Origin: HGM04593 sp045631205
GTDB taxonomy: Bacteria; Bacteroidota; Bacteroidia; Bacteroidales; Bacteroidaceae
Assembly: GCA_045631205.1 (NCBI GenBank)
Contig: JAZQUI010000031.1
Span: forward strand, 1-64,000
Direction of reading: 5' to 3'
Length of the DNA stretch: 64,000 nt
Positions 1 through 8,025 of the stretch are shown in pieces; the stretch's first letter is position 1; every line of letters begins with the position of its first letter. The notes under the pieces were generated by a model. The model searched no databases, was not told where the DNA came from, and worked only from the letters and a program-made list of their open reading frames with translations. The position numbers were made by a program, and so were the translations under genes.

Positions 1-38
1 TATTGGATGAGTACATTATGCGGCATTATTAAGCGCGA

Positions 39-72
39 ATTACCTCAACAGGGCATGCCCTGTTGAGGTAAT
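39..72. terminator. Perfect 34-bp palindrome, probable terminator
   Basis: Two 17-base arms (39-55 and 56-72) are exact reverse complements; the left arm begins ATTACCTCAAC. It lies about 150 bases past the stop codon of the minus-strand gene ending at 221, so it may terminate that transcript. There is no strong T-tract on either side, so a protein-binding palindrome is also possible. Confidence 0.45.
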
Positions 73-74
73 CT

Positions 75-132
75 ATCCTACTTTTTGTCCAATAAGATAT
101 TTTTTAAATAAAAACATCCTACTTTTTGTCCA
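75..132. repeat. Pair of 17-bp direct repeats
   Basis: ATCCTACTTTTTGTCCA occurs at 75-91 and again at 116-132, separated by 24 AT-rich bases. The copies are identical and have the same orientation. The origin is unknown: they could be protein-binding sites or the edge of a mobile segment. No coding sequence is supported in 1-220. Confidence 0.6.
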
Positions 133-220
133 CGTAACCAAATTTTGTAACTCATTGGTTTGCTGATATATAAAATCAAGCACCTTGTTGTAGTTTTTGG
201 TTCGATATTTAAACCTCACA

Positions 221-1840
221 TTATTTAAACAGACTTTTATTTTTATAGGAAATTCCGTTTATTGTTTCAATTCCAGCAATATCAATAATAGTATACATAA
301 TGCTATCTGTTCTGTAATGTATATCTATAGCGTTAGAAATTATTTCTTCCATCAACGGAAATCTTTTTTTGTATTTATCGGTTGTATAAACAAAAAAAGG
401 TATTTGTTTACCATGCATTAATGATGCTGGATTATTAGCTTCTGCATGGCCTATATAATTACTGGAACTACGGAAAGGATCTATTCCGTGGTCTGGAAAA
501 TAAAATACAATAGTTTCTTTATCAGTGAAATTATTTATTAATTCATATACAATGGAATCGTTATATAAAACAGAATTATCATATTCAGCAAGTAATTGTC
601 TATTATTGATAGAGAGATGTGAATGAGTATCCTCGTAATCTTTCGCAGAAAATCTTGAAAATCTTTTCGGATAACGGTGATTAAAACTATGATGTGAGCC
701 CATTAAATGAATGATGATAAAATTCTTATTTTTATCGGTTAAATTAGTTGAGCAATAATTTTTAACTAAAGGGATTAATTCTTCATCTAGATTTTTTCTA
801 TTAAGTCCTGCATATATATTGCCGACAAATAATTGATTATCACAAAGATCAGCATATCTACCCACCTCGTTGTCTGAAATCCCTTTTTTTGACTGGTTGG
901 ATATCCAAGCTGTTTTATACCCAGCCGTTTTCATAATTTCAATTAAAGTCAAATATTTATACCAATCAATACTATCACTATATTCGTTGATGTAAGAAGT
1001 CATTATTGATTTTATTGATGGAATTGTTAAGTTTGTGTAACATTGTATTTTTTTAAAAACTTTTAAATTACCATTGTTGTGCATTTTTGTCAATAGCGGA
1101 GTTGTGTTTTTTTCATATCCATACAAGGAGCATTGATACTTCGAATAGGATTCTCCAATAATGAGTACTATATTATCTACAGACTCTTTGTTAACATTAA
1201 CGGAAGGTCTTTGTAAATAATCTCGCAAATCAGGAACTTGTTTTGTGAATAGCCATACAATCTTACGAATAGAACTATATGAGACTATATTGTTTATATC
1301 AGTTATGGTAAATATGAATGAGAAAAAAATTATAAAGGTACCTACTATTCTAGTAAATGTATTTGTAAAAAGATGTCTGTTTTTTAATAATTTGTATAAC
1401 ACAAATATTATAACGAATAAAGCTATAACCATTAAAATGGTTTCGAAATGTACATATACAGTCAGGTATTCATTGATTTCAGATAAATTAGTAGCTTTAA
1501 ATGTTCCAATAATTTCACCATCGACTTTTTTCTTGTAAAAAAGGATGCATAATAATTGTATTAAAAATAAGAAAGATGAAATTGTCAATAATATGTTTGT
1601 ATATAATTTTTTTATCTTAGGTAACAAGCTTGGTAATATTAATATGTAAGATATAAAAATACCACAAATAGCTATAAGTAGAGATGTCTTTTTATCTTGA
1701 GTATATAATATGTCCAATACAAAAAGAAATAGATATAATAGTATAAACAACACAAGATTTATGTTTATAGGTTGTGTTATGAATATTACAGTTTTTTTTA
1801 TCATAGAATGTATTCTTGAATATAGACTGTTGTTTTTCAT
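221..1840 (-). CDS. Phosphoethanolamine transferase-like membrane sulfatase-fold enzyme
   Basis: This 539-residue protein has about five N-terminal membrane segments (near residues 20-45, 53-75, 80-102, 130-150, 163-183) followed by a periplasmic alkaline-phosphatase/sulfatase-type domain. Visible family motifs are IIGES (227-231), SLYGYEKNTTPLL (238-250), MGSHHSF (380-386), PDHG (449-452) and HGKQIPFFVY (476-485). Together they match the EptA/EptC/CptA group, which moves phosphoethanolamine onto lipid A or other glycans and often confers polymyxin resistance. Ser231 sits where EptA has its nucleophilic Thr, as in the CptA-like branch. The gene is very AT-rich compared with genes after 3.7 kb, suggesting acquisition. 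The substrate cannot be told from sequence. Confidence 0.82.
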   Translation of the reverse strand: MKNNSLYSRIHSMIKKTVIFITQPININLVLFILLYLFLFVLDILYTQDKKTSLLIAICGIFISYILILPSLLPKIKKLYTNILLTISSFLFLIQLLCILFYKKKVDGEIIGTFKATNLSEINEYLTVYVHFETILMVIALFVIIFVLYKLLKNRHLFTNTFTRIVGTFIIFFSFIFTITDINNIVSYSSIRKIVWLFTKQVPDLRDYLQRPSVNVNKESVDNIVLIIGESYSKYQCSLYGYEKNTTPLLTKMHNNGNLKVFKKIQCYTNLTIPSIKSIMTSYINEYSDSIDWYKYLTLIEIMKTAGYKTAWISNQSKKGISDNEVGRYADLCDNQLFVGNIYAGLNRKNLDEELIPLVKNYCSTNLTDKNKNFIIIHLMGSHHSFNHRYPKRFSRFSAKDYEDTHSHLSINNRQLLAEYDNSVLYNDSIVYELINNFTDKETIVFYFPDHGIDPFRSSSNYIGHAEANNPASLMHGKQIPFFVYTTDKYKKRFPLMEEIISNAIDIHYRTDSIMYTIIDIAGIETINGISYKNKSLFK

Positions 1841-1898
1841 AGTAAAAGAGAATTATATAGTTTAAAAACTTCCCTTATTGGCAGGAAAATTGATATGA

Positions 1899-1906
1899 CA
1901 AAAGTA
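1899..1906 (-). promoter_or_regulatory. Probable -7 promoter box for the 221-1840 gene
   Basis: Read on the minus strand this is TACTTTTG, an exact match to the Bacteroidota TAnnTTTG -7 consensus. It lies 58 bases upstream of the start codon. No clear -33 box was identified. Confidence 0.5.
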
Positions 1907-1990
1907 AGTGTTTTTTTAAAAAAAGGAAAAATAAATCTTCTATTTCTACTACAAATAAAATTTGCAATAGCGAAAGAGGTTACATAGACA

Positions 1991-2014
1991 AAAAAACACC
2001 CCACAAGGGGGTGT
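1991..2014 (-). terminator. Rho-independent terminator (minus strand)
   Basis: A seven-base-pair GC-rich stem (1996-2002 with 2008-2014) is followed, on the minus strand, by six T residues. It would end a transcript starting somewhere in 2020-2320. No protein gene is visible there. Confidence 0.6.
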
Positions 2015-2201
2015 AAGTGCAGTTTTAGGATTTGACACCATTACCAACCTTGTAAGTTTTAACCCTTATATCGTGAACAAGGGGCGCACTCACAGTTGGT
2101 GTATTCAAGTTTATTGGGGTTGGGAATGAAATGGCGTAACTCCCAAATTTTGTTCAAATCCTCTAAAAATGAGTTCAGGAAAACTTTGCTCTGGGCTACT
2201 G

Positions 2202-2237
2202 AAACGGAGATAGTTTTTCAACTTTCTCCGTTTTTTG
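2202..2237 (+). terminator. Rho-independent terminator (plus strand)
   Basis: The arms AAACGGAGA (2202-2210) and TCTCCGTTT (2225-2233) are perfect complements, followed by further T residues. It implies a plus-strand transcript from the 2015-2200 region. Confidence 0.55.
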
Positions 2238-2299
2238 TTTGCTGGATAGTAAGTAGTGTTGTGCCGAATTGGAAAATTTACTAAATTGCAAGCGATAAG

Positions 2300-2348
2300 T
2301 ATTTTTGCAAATTGATAATTCATTTATCAAAATAAGTAAATTTACTTA
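2300..2348 (+). promoter_or_regulatory. Promoter and two adjacent palindromes before the Mrr_N-like gene
   Basis: TATTTTTG at 2300-2307 matches the TAnnTTTG -7 consensus, placing the transcript start near 2314. Immediately there lie an interrupted palindrome, TTGATAA (2312-2318) with TTATCAA (2324-2330), and a perfect 16-bp palindrome TAAGTAAATTTACTTA (2333-2348). Their position over the transcription start suggests operators. The gene downstream encodes a winged-helix protein, so self-regulation is a reasonable inference. Confidence 0.45.
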
Positions 2349-2380
2349 CAAATAGGATTTATGTTATAATATAGGCTAAT

Positions 2381-2677
2381 ATGATACCAAAAATCACAGA
2401 GTGTATGCTCCCTCTCTTGCAATATATGTGTGATAAAGAAATTCATTCAGCAGAGGAATGCAGAGAATATATTTCAAGAGTGTTTAATCTATCAAATGAT
2501 GATAAAGCACTATTAAAATCAACAGATAGAGTCGGGTGGGCAAAACATTATTTGAGAATAATAGGAATGCTTGAAACTGTATCTCGTGGAAGATACAGAA
2601 TTACAGAAGATGGTTTAAGATTCTTACAGGTAACGCCACCAACAAAGGAAAGACCTTTTAAGGAGTACGGATATTGA
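2381..2677 (+). CDS. Orphan Mrr N-terminal winged-helix domain protein
   Basis: This 98-residue protein is almost exactly one Mrr_N-type winged-helix domain. It opens MIPKITECMLPLLQYMCD, has DRVGWAKHYLRIIGMLE in the middle and ends RGRYRITEDGLRFL, the pattern that precedes the nuclease domain in Mrr type IV restriction enzymes. The catalytic PD-(D/E)xK domain is absent, and no restriction or methylase gene follows in any frame; the stop is followed by AT-rich noncoding DNA. It could be a truncated Mrr or a stand-alone DNA-binding regulator. The composition is AT-rich like its neighbours. Confidence 0.7.
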   Translation: MIPKITECMLPLLQYMCDKEIHSAEECREYISRVFNLSNDDKALLKSTDRVGWAKHYLRIIGMLETVSRGRYRITEDGLRFLQVTPPTKERPFKEYGY

Positions 2678-2754
2678 ATAAAATATTACGACCACATTTG
2701 ATAAATTACTAGGAATGCATATATAACTTATCTGGATAAAAATAAAGAATCATT

Positions 2755-3582
2755 ATGAAAAGATTTATTATTCTCATAGCATTAGTACTTGCACTTGCAA
2801 ATATTTCTTTTGCTCAAAATGATGTCACAAAATTTATGGGAATTCCCGTTGATGGCAGTAAAAAAGAAATGATTAAACAGCTACAATCAAAGGGATTTAA
2901 ACTCGTTAATAAAAAACTTGGTGTACTTAAAGGCGAATTTAACGGTTATGATTCCGAAATTTACATTAAAACAAATAGAAATAAAGTGAATGGTATTTAT
3001 GTTTGTGATAGATATTCTTCAACTAATGAGAAAAATATTATTTCAAGATTTAATCGCATCGTAAAACAGTTTTGCGAAAATGAAAATTATAAAATTCCAT
3101 TTGGATGTACAATTGAAGATTTTTTAATTCCAGACAGCGAAAATCAATTATGGTATAATATTAAATATAACGACAAAGTATATAGTGCGTATTTTATTCA
3201 ATGTCCGAATTATCATATAACCTTCTATAATAATCTTAATACTGATAAATTTATGTCTGAATATAATAGCGTATTTGAAAAAACTCCCGAAAATTTACTT
3301 GAATACAATAAAGGTTGGATAGAACATGCAGGAATTGATTATAATGAATTCTACGAAAATTTTGATTTAACAATATTTGACAACTCTCATTATAAATTTG
3401 AAGATAAAGATAGAGCTATTTGTTTTTTTATAATGTGTACTAGAATAATTGGTATGAAGAATATTTTTGATTCTAAAAAACGAGTAGCAATACAAATTAT
3501 TGCACCTACGAATATAAAAGAATTTGTTTTAGTATATTCTTATATTAACGAATATAATGAATCAAACGGAGACGATTTGTAA
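2755..3582 (+). CDS. Secreted protein of unknown function
   Basis: The 275-residue product begins with a clear signal peptide (about 1-20, KRF then a hydrophobic stretch ending SFAQ). The mature part opens with FMGIPVDGSKKEMIKQLQSKG, a segment that recurs at the start of many uncharacterised Bacteroidales exported proteins. No catalytic motif was recognised. It is AT-rich and sits 77 bases after the Mrr_N-like gene on the same strand, so the two may share a transcript. A strong bidirectional hairpin follows. Confidence 0.75.
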   Translation: MKRFIILIALVLALANISFAQNDVTKFMGIPVDGSKKEMIKQLQSKGFKLVNKKLGVLKGEFNGYDSEIYIKTNRNKVNGIYVCDRYSSTNEKNIISRFNRIVKQFCENENYKIPFGCTIEDFLIPDSENQLWYNIKYNDKVYSAYFIQCPNYHITFYNNLNTDKFMSEYNSVFEKTPENLLEYNKGWIEHAGIDYNEFYENFDLTIFDNSHYKFEDKDRAICFFIMCTRIIGMKNIFDSKKRVAIQIIAPTNIKEFVLVYSYINEYNESNGDDL

Positions 3583-3633
3583 AAAAATTATTAAAATACA
3601 ATTAATCAAATCTTTTATATTAGACTAATCCAG

Positions 3634-3683
3634 TAAGAATGTATCAATACGACCAAATTTAAGGTTATATTGATACATTCTTA
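3634..3683. terminator. Bidirectional terminator between convergent genes
   Basis: TAAGAATGTATCAATA (3634-3649) and its exact reverse complement (3668-3683) form a 16-bp stem with an 18-base loop. It lies between the ends of the 2755 and 3713 genes and marks the change from the AT-rich patch to core-genome composition. Confidence 0.75.
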
Positions 3684-3712
3684 TTTTGTTTCGCTATTAA
3701 AGCTTAATATCT

Positions 3713-5200
3713 TTATTTAAAGAATCTCTTTACAAACGGAATCTGGTTAAGTGGTAGGTCTTTTTTAATGAAATATGCAATAAATATTGCAAGCAACAGA
3801 GTGTTTACCGCCATTTTGGCAATACTGTTTTCTATGGGTAGCAGGCACGATGTTGCGTAAAGCACTGCAAAGAGTGCTGTGTAACCGAAAATTCCTTTTA
3901 TGTCGTACTTTGTGGGGTTGCGGTGTTGTCCCACAAAATAAGAGAGTGTCATTGCTGTGAAATACCCGGCAAACGATGCGCAAGCGCAAGCCATATAGTT
4001 GTATCGCGGTACAAATATTATGTTCACTGCAAAAAGTATTGCGCAACCTATGAACGAGAATATTGCTCCCCAGTATGTTTCGTCGTTCAGTTTGTACCAG
4101 AACGACAGATTGAAATATATGCCCATGAATATCTCAGCAGCCATCACAATGGGCACAACCTTCAACCCCTCCCAATAGTCGGGGTTTATTAGGTGGCGCA
4201 GTATATCCATATAGAAAACAACCACAAGGAACGCCATAAGCGCTATGATTATAAAGTATTTCATAGCCTTTGCGTTTAGCTCCTTGCTGTCCTTTGTGCC
4301 GGTGTTGCCAAAAACAAACGGCTCGTATGCGTAACGAAAAGCCTGCATTAACATTGCCATAATGGCGGCAACCTTAACTGCAGCGCCATACACGCTAAGC
4401 TCCATTTTGCCCTGTTGTCCGGGTACCAGCCAGGTGTAAATTATTTTGTCGGCATTAAGGTTTAGTATGCCGGCTATACCTAAAAGCAGTAGCGGCCACG
4501 AGTATTTGAGCATGCTTTTGAGCAGGGCACCGTCGGCTGTGGGGCGAAATAGGCGGCACTCGGGTATAAAGAACAGTGTTATGAATGCTGTGCAGGCAAG
4601 GTTTATTGCAAAAACGTAGAATGCTTGGTTGTCGGGGTTGTAAAAATCACCCATTACATCGGGGAATTTTTGGCACAACAGGGGTAACAGAAGAAACACA
4701 AAAAGGTTGAGTGCTATGTTTGTGAATATGTTAAGCAATTTGAGCGCTGCAAATTTTATGGGGCGTTTTTGCAAGCGCAACAGGCCGAATGGAATTGCTT
4801 GCAGTGCATCGAGTGCTACCACCACTGCCATAATACCCACAAATTCGGAGTGTCCTTCGTAGCCCAGTGTTTGTGAAATAGATGGCAAGAAGGTAAATAC
4901 TGCAAGCAAGAATACACCGCACAAGGTACCCACAACCTGCATAGACATTGAAAAGGTTTTTCCCACGTTTGCCCCCTCTTTGTTTGCAAAGCGGAAGAAG
5001 GTGGTTTCAAAACCAAAGGTCAGTATCATCAGCAACAAGGCAGTCCAGGCGTATATGTTTGTCACCACTCCATAGTTACCGCTTTCCACGCTCATTTTTG
5101 CAGTGTAGAGCGGCACCAGCAAGTAGTTAAGAAAACGCCCCACTATGCTGCTTAGTCCATATATTACAGTGTCTTTTGCAAGAGATTGCAGTTTGCCCAT
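3713..5200 (-). CDS. Polysaccharide/lipid-linked oligosaccharide flippase (MOP superfamily)
   Basis: This 495-residue protein is hydrophobic throughout, with about 12-14 membrane segments. The N-terminus (MGKLQSLAKDTVIYGLSSIV, then GRFLNYLLVPLYTA) is typical of the Wzx/MurJ-like branch of the MOP superfamily. Such proteins flip lipid-linked sugars across the inner membrane for O-antigen, capsule or peptidoglycan assembly. It starts 17 bases after ruvB on the same strand and is probably cotranscribed. The substrate is unknown, and no glycosyltransferase adjoins it here. Confidence 0.85.
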   Translation of the reverse strand: MGKLQSLAKDTVIYGLSSIVGRFLNYLLVPLYTAKMSVESGNYGVVTNIYAWTALLLMILTFGFETTFFRFANKEGANVGKTFSMSMQVVGTLCGVFLLAVFTFLPSISQTLGYEGHSEFVGIMAVVVALDALQAIPFGLLRLQKRPIKFAALKLLNIFTNIALNLFVFLLLPLLCQKFPDVMGDFYNPDNQAFYVFAINLACTAFITLFFIPECRLFRPTADGALLKSMLKYSWPLLLLGIAGILNLNADKIIYTWLVPGQQGKMELSVYGAAVKVAAIMAMLMQAFRYAYEPFVFGNTGTKDSKELNAKAMKYFIIIALMAFLVVVFYMDILRHLINPDYWEGLKVVPIVMAAEIFMGIYFNLSFWYKLNDETYWGAIFSFIGCAILFAVNIIFVPRYNYMACACASFAGYFTAMTLSYFVGQHRNPTKYDIKGIFGYTALFAVLYATSCLLPIENSIAKMAVNTLLLAIFIAYFIKKDLPLNQIPFVKRFFK

Positions 5201-5217
5201 TCTTTTTCAATCTGTGT

Positions 5218-6237
5218 TTAAAACAATGTTCCTTGCTCTCCGTTGTTGAAACGGCTGCGCCCCAAGTGTTTGTAGGCAAGGTCGGTTACCTCGCGACCGC
5301 GTGGGGTACGTTTAATGAATCCCTCTTTTATCAAGTAAGGTTCGTAAACCTCCTCGATGGTACCTGCATCCTCGCTCAAAGCAGTGGCAATTGTGCCTAT
5401 TCCCACAGGGCCGCCTTTGAACTTGTCGATAATGGTGCAGAGTATCTTGTTGTCAATCTCGTCGAGTCCGTAGCGGTCTATGTTTAACGCTTCGAGAGCC
5501 ATCTTTGCAATGGCGTTTGTTATGTGTCCGTTACCCATTACCTGTGCAAAGTCGCGTACACGGCGCAACAGGGCGTTGGCTATACGCGGGGTTCCTCGGC
5601 TGCGGCGTGCAATTTCGTAGGCAGCCTCCTCGTCGAACGATACGTTAAGTATCTGCGCCGAGCGGCCGATGATACCTGCGAGGGTTTTGCTGTCGTAATA
5701 TTCGAGGTGCATATTTATGCCGAAACGAGCGCGCAACGGAGCTGTCAAAAGTCCGCTACGTGTGGTGGCACCAATAAGCGTAAATGGGTTCAGGTCTATC
5801 TGTATGGAGCGTGCCGACGGTCCTTTGTCTATGAGAATATCAATTCTGTAATCCTCCATAGCCGAGTAGAGATACTCTTCCACAATGGGTGAAAGGCGGT
5901 GTATCTCGTCGATGAAGAGTACATCGTTGGGTTCCAGTGAGGTTAGTATGCCGGCAAGGTCACCGGGTTTGTCGAGCACAGGGCCCGATGTTACTTTGAA
6001 TCCCACTCCAAGCTCGTTGGCAATGATGTTGCTCAATGTTGTTTTACCAAGTCCCGGAGGGCCGTGCAACAGTACGTGGTCGAGCGACTCGCCACGCATC
6101 TTGGCTGCCTGAACAAAAATCTTGAGGTTGCTCACCACCTTCTCCTGTCCGCTGAAGTCGGAAAACGAGAGGGGGCGCAAGGCATTCTCAAACTCTTTGT
6201 CATTGTTTTTTCCGCGAATATTAAAATCTCCGCTCAT
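5218..6237 (-). CDS. ruvB: Holliday junction branch migration ATPase RuvB
   Basis: The 339-residue product is full length for RuvB, the AAA+ motor that drives branch migration with RuvA at Holliday junctions. The Walker A motif GPPGLGKTT is at 59-67, Walker B LFIDEIHRL near 107-115, and the sensor/arginine-finger region contains GATTRSGLLTAPLRARFG. The C-terminal winged helix has FIKRTPRGREVTDLAYKHLG. It is preceded by its own promoter-like box and followed closely by the flippase gene. Confidence 0.97.
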   Translation of the reverse strand: MSGDFNIRGKNNDKEFENALRPLSFSDFSGQEKVVSNLKIFVQAAKMRGESLDHVLLHGPPGLGKTTLSNIIANELGVGFKVTSGPVLDKPGDLAGILTSLEPNDVLFIDEIHRLSPIVEEYLYSAMEDYRIDILIDKGPSARSIQIDLNPFTLIGATTRSGLLTAPLRARFGINMHLEYYDSKTLAGIIGRSAQILNVSFDEEAAYEIARRSRGTPRIANALLRRVRDFAQVMGNGHITNAIAKMALEALNIDRYGLDEIDNKILCTIIDKFKGGPVGIGTIATALSEDAGTIEEVYEPYLIKEGFIKRTPRGREVTDLAYKHLGRSRFNNGEQGTLF

Positions 6238-6270
6238 ATATCGTTCTGTTTTTTTACTTTTTACCGACTG

Positions 6271-6278
6271 CGAAGATA
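6271..6278 (-). promoter_or_regulatory. Probable -7 promoter box for ruvB
   Basis: On the minus strand this reads TATCTTCG, a near-consensus Bacteroidota -7 element. It lies 33 bases upstream of the ruvB start. Confidence 0.5.
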
Positions 6279-6322
6279 AGGAAAAAAGTGGGAAGATTGA
6301 GAAACTATGAGATTATTATTTG

Positions 6323-6330
6323 TATCTTCG
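6323..6330 (+). promoter_or_regulatory. Probable -7 promoter box for the 6358 gene
   Basis: TATCTTCG lies 27 bases before the start codon, matching the same element used by divergent ruvB. The two promoters are about 45 bases apart and back to back. Confidence 0.5.
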
Positions 6331-6357
6331 CACTTGTATATGTAAATATCCGGCACT

Positions 6358-7590
6358 ATGGTTCTGAATTATATATGGGTGGCGTTTTTCCTCATCGCCT
6401 TTGTTATAGCGGCGGGCAAGTTCCTGTTTGCCGGCGATGTGGAGGTTTTTCCCGCAATTATGTCATCGACCTTCGACACGGCGCGTTCGGCGTTTGAAAT
6501 ATCGATAGGTCTCACCGGTGTTCTTTCGTTGTGGATGGGAATTATGAAGATTGGTGAAAAAGGCGGCCTTGTGGCTGCTCTTGCCCGTTTTTTAAGCCCG
6601 GTGCTTTGTCGCATCTTTCCCGATGTTCCAAAAGGGCACCCGGCTATGGGTACAATGTTCATGAACTTTTCGGCCAATCTGCTGGGGCTCGACAATGCAG
6701 CCACTCCCATGGGGTTGAAAGCTATGCAGGAACTCCAGAAACTCAATGATAAAAAGGACACTGCAAGCAACCCTATGATTATGTTCCTTGTGCTCAACAC
6801 ATCGGGGCTTACACTTATTCCTGTTTCAGTGCTTCTTTACCGTGCGCAGCTTGGTGCAGCGAATCCCACCGATGTTTTTATACCAATACTCCTTGCCACC
6901 ACGGTATCGACCATTGTGGGGCTTGTGGTGACAAGTATATACCAGCGAATAAATTTTTTTAACCGCACAATGTTGCTTTTTCTCTTTGCAATATGCCTTT
7001 TGGTTGCAGGGGGAACGTGGGGAATGATGCAGTTGTCGCGCGTGCAGATAGAGGTTGTTTCCACATCGCTTGCCAATATAATACTCTTCTCGGTAATTAT
7101 ACTCTTCATACTCTCGGGTGTTCGTTCAAAGATAAATGTATATGAAGCCTTTATTGAGGGTGCAAAGGATGGTTTCTCCACCGCGGTGCGCATAATCCCT
7201 TATCTCATAGCAATACTTGTTGCCGTGGGTGTATTCCGCGCGTCGGGTGGTATGGATGTAATAATGGGTGGTGTGGCATGGTGCGCCGGAAAGTTTGGTG
7301 CAGGTACCGATTTCGTGGGAGCCCTGCCCACTGCTATAATGAAACCTTTGAGCGGAAGCGGTGCGCGTGGTATGATGATTGATGCGATGACAACCTATGG
7401 TGCCGACTCTTTTGCCGGCCGTCTTGCCTGTCTTTTCCAGGGTGCCACCGATACTACATTCTACATACTTGCAGTATATTTCGGCAGTGTGGGTATAAGA
7501 AAGACACGCCACGCTGTTGTATGCGGTCTTTTGGCCGATGCTGCGGGAATTTTGGCGGCAATTGCCGTTGCATACATATTTTTTGCATAA
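6358..7590 (+). CDS. Nucleoside recognition (Gate) domain membrane protein, SpmA-SpmB fusion type
   Basis: The 410-residue membrane protein carries two Gate/nucleoside-recognition repeats. The N-terminal half resembles spore maturation protein A (SIGLTGVLSLWMGIMKIGEK, then NLLGLDNAATPMGLKAMQEL). The C-terminal half resembles SpmB (IIPYLIAILVAVGVFRASGG, then LPTAIMKPLSGSGARGMMID). In spore formers these are separate proteins. The fused form is common in Bacteroidota, which do not sporulate, so the name does not give the role; transport of a small molecule is likely but unproven. Confidence 0.85.
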   Translation: MVLNYIWVAFFLIAFVIAAGKFLFAGDVEVFPAIMSSTFDTARSAFEISIGLTGVLSLWMGIMKIGEKGGLVAALARFLSPVLCRIFPDVPKGHPAMGTMFMNFSANLLGLDNAATPMGLKAMQELQKLNDKKDTASNPMIMFLVLNTSGLTLIPVSVLLYRAQLGAANPTDVFIPILLATTVSTIVGLVVTSIYQRINFFNRTMLLFLFAICLLVAGGTWGMMQLSRVQIEVVSTSLANIILFSVIILFILSGVRSKINVYEAFIEGAKDGFSTAVRIIPYLIAILVAVGVFRASGGMDVIMGGVAWCAGKFGAGTDFVGALPTAIMKPLSGSGARGMMIDAMTTYGADSFAGRLACLFQGATDTTFYILAVYFGSVGIRKTRHAVVCGLLADAAGILAAIAVAYIFFA

Positions 7591-7605
7591 CAAACATTTG
7601 TAACT

Positions 7606-8016
7606 ATGATAAGCTATCAGACAGACGGGGTTAAGATGCCCGCAATTAAACGCCGCGAAACAAGTGCGTGGATAAAAGCCGTTGCAGCCTCTTATGGCAA
7701 AAAGGTGGGCGATGTTGCCTACATTTTCTGTGACGATGAAAAGATTCTTGAAGTGAACAAGGAGTATCTCCAACACGACTACTATACCGATATTATAACC
7801 TTCGACTATTGCGAAGATGATACTATCAGCGGTGACCTTTTCATTTCGCTCGACACGGTAAAGAGCAACAGTGAACTTGTTGGTGCCACATATGAGCAGG
7901 AACTTCACAGAGTTATAATCCACGGAATACTCCACCTGTGCGGTATAAACGACAAGGCTCCCGGCGAGCGTGAAATTATGGAAGCTGCCGAGAACCGTGC
8001 TTTGTCTATGCGATAA
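7606..8016 (+). CDS. ybeY: Endoribonuclease YbeY (rRNA maturation factor)
   Basis: The 136-residue protein has the zinc-binding signature of the family, HRVIIHGILHLCGIND, in which three metal ligands are spaced as in H-x3-H-x5-H/D. YbeY is a metal-dependent RNase needed for 16S rRNA 3'-end processing and ribosome quality control. It starts 15 bases after the preceding membrane-protein gene and probably shares its transcript. It ends 9 bases from the convergent deacetylase gene. Confidence 0.9.
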   Translation: MISYQTDGVKMPAIKRRETSAWIKAVAASYGKKVGDVAYIFCDDEKILEVNKEYLQHDYYTDIITFDYCEDDTISGDLFISLDTVKSNSELVGATYEQELHRVIIHGILHLCGINDKAPGEREIMEAAENRALSMR

Positions 8017-8025
8017 GGGGTAAAG

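Larger units (their letters stand above)
1985..2240. other. Noncoding stretch with several hairpins and opposed terminators
   Basis: No convincing gene lies in 1841-2380. A hairpin at 1996-2014 (ACACCCC / GGGGTGT) with a run of A on its left is a terminator for minus-strand transcription. A hairpin at 2202-2233 (AAACGGAGA / TCTCCGTTT) followed by T is a terminator for plus-strand transcription. Between them are CCTTGT/ACAAGG and TTGGGA (2120-2125) / TCCCAA (2141-2146) pairings. Short open frames exist on both strands (2096-2284 plus, 2111-2323 minus), but neither has coding character. A small RNA or a mobile-element remnant would fit. Confidence 0.35.

Noticed and set aside
2096..2323. Short open frames on both strands (62 and 70 codons)
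   Set aside because: They overlap each other across hairpins and a terminator, lack ribosome-binding sites and show no family motif.
7126..7935. 269-codon minus-strand open frame
   Set aside because: It lies opposite the Gate-domain gene and ybeY, both clearly real, and its product is Cys/His/Tyr-rich antisense noise.
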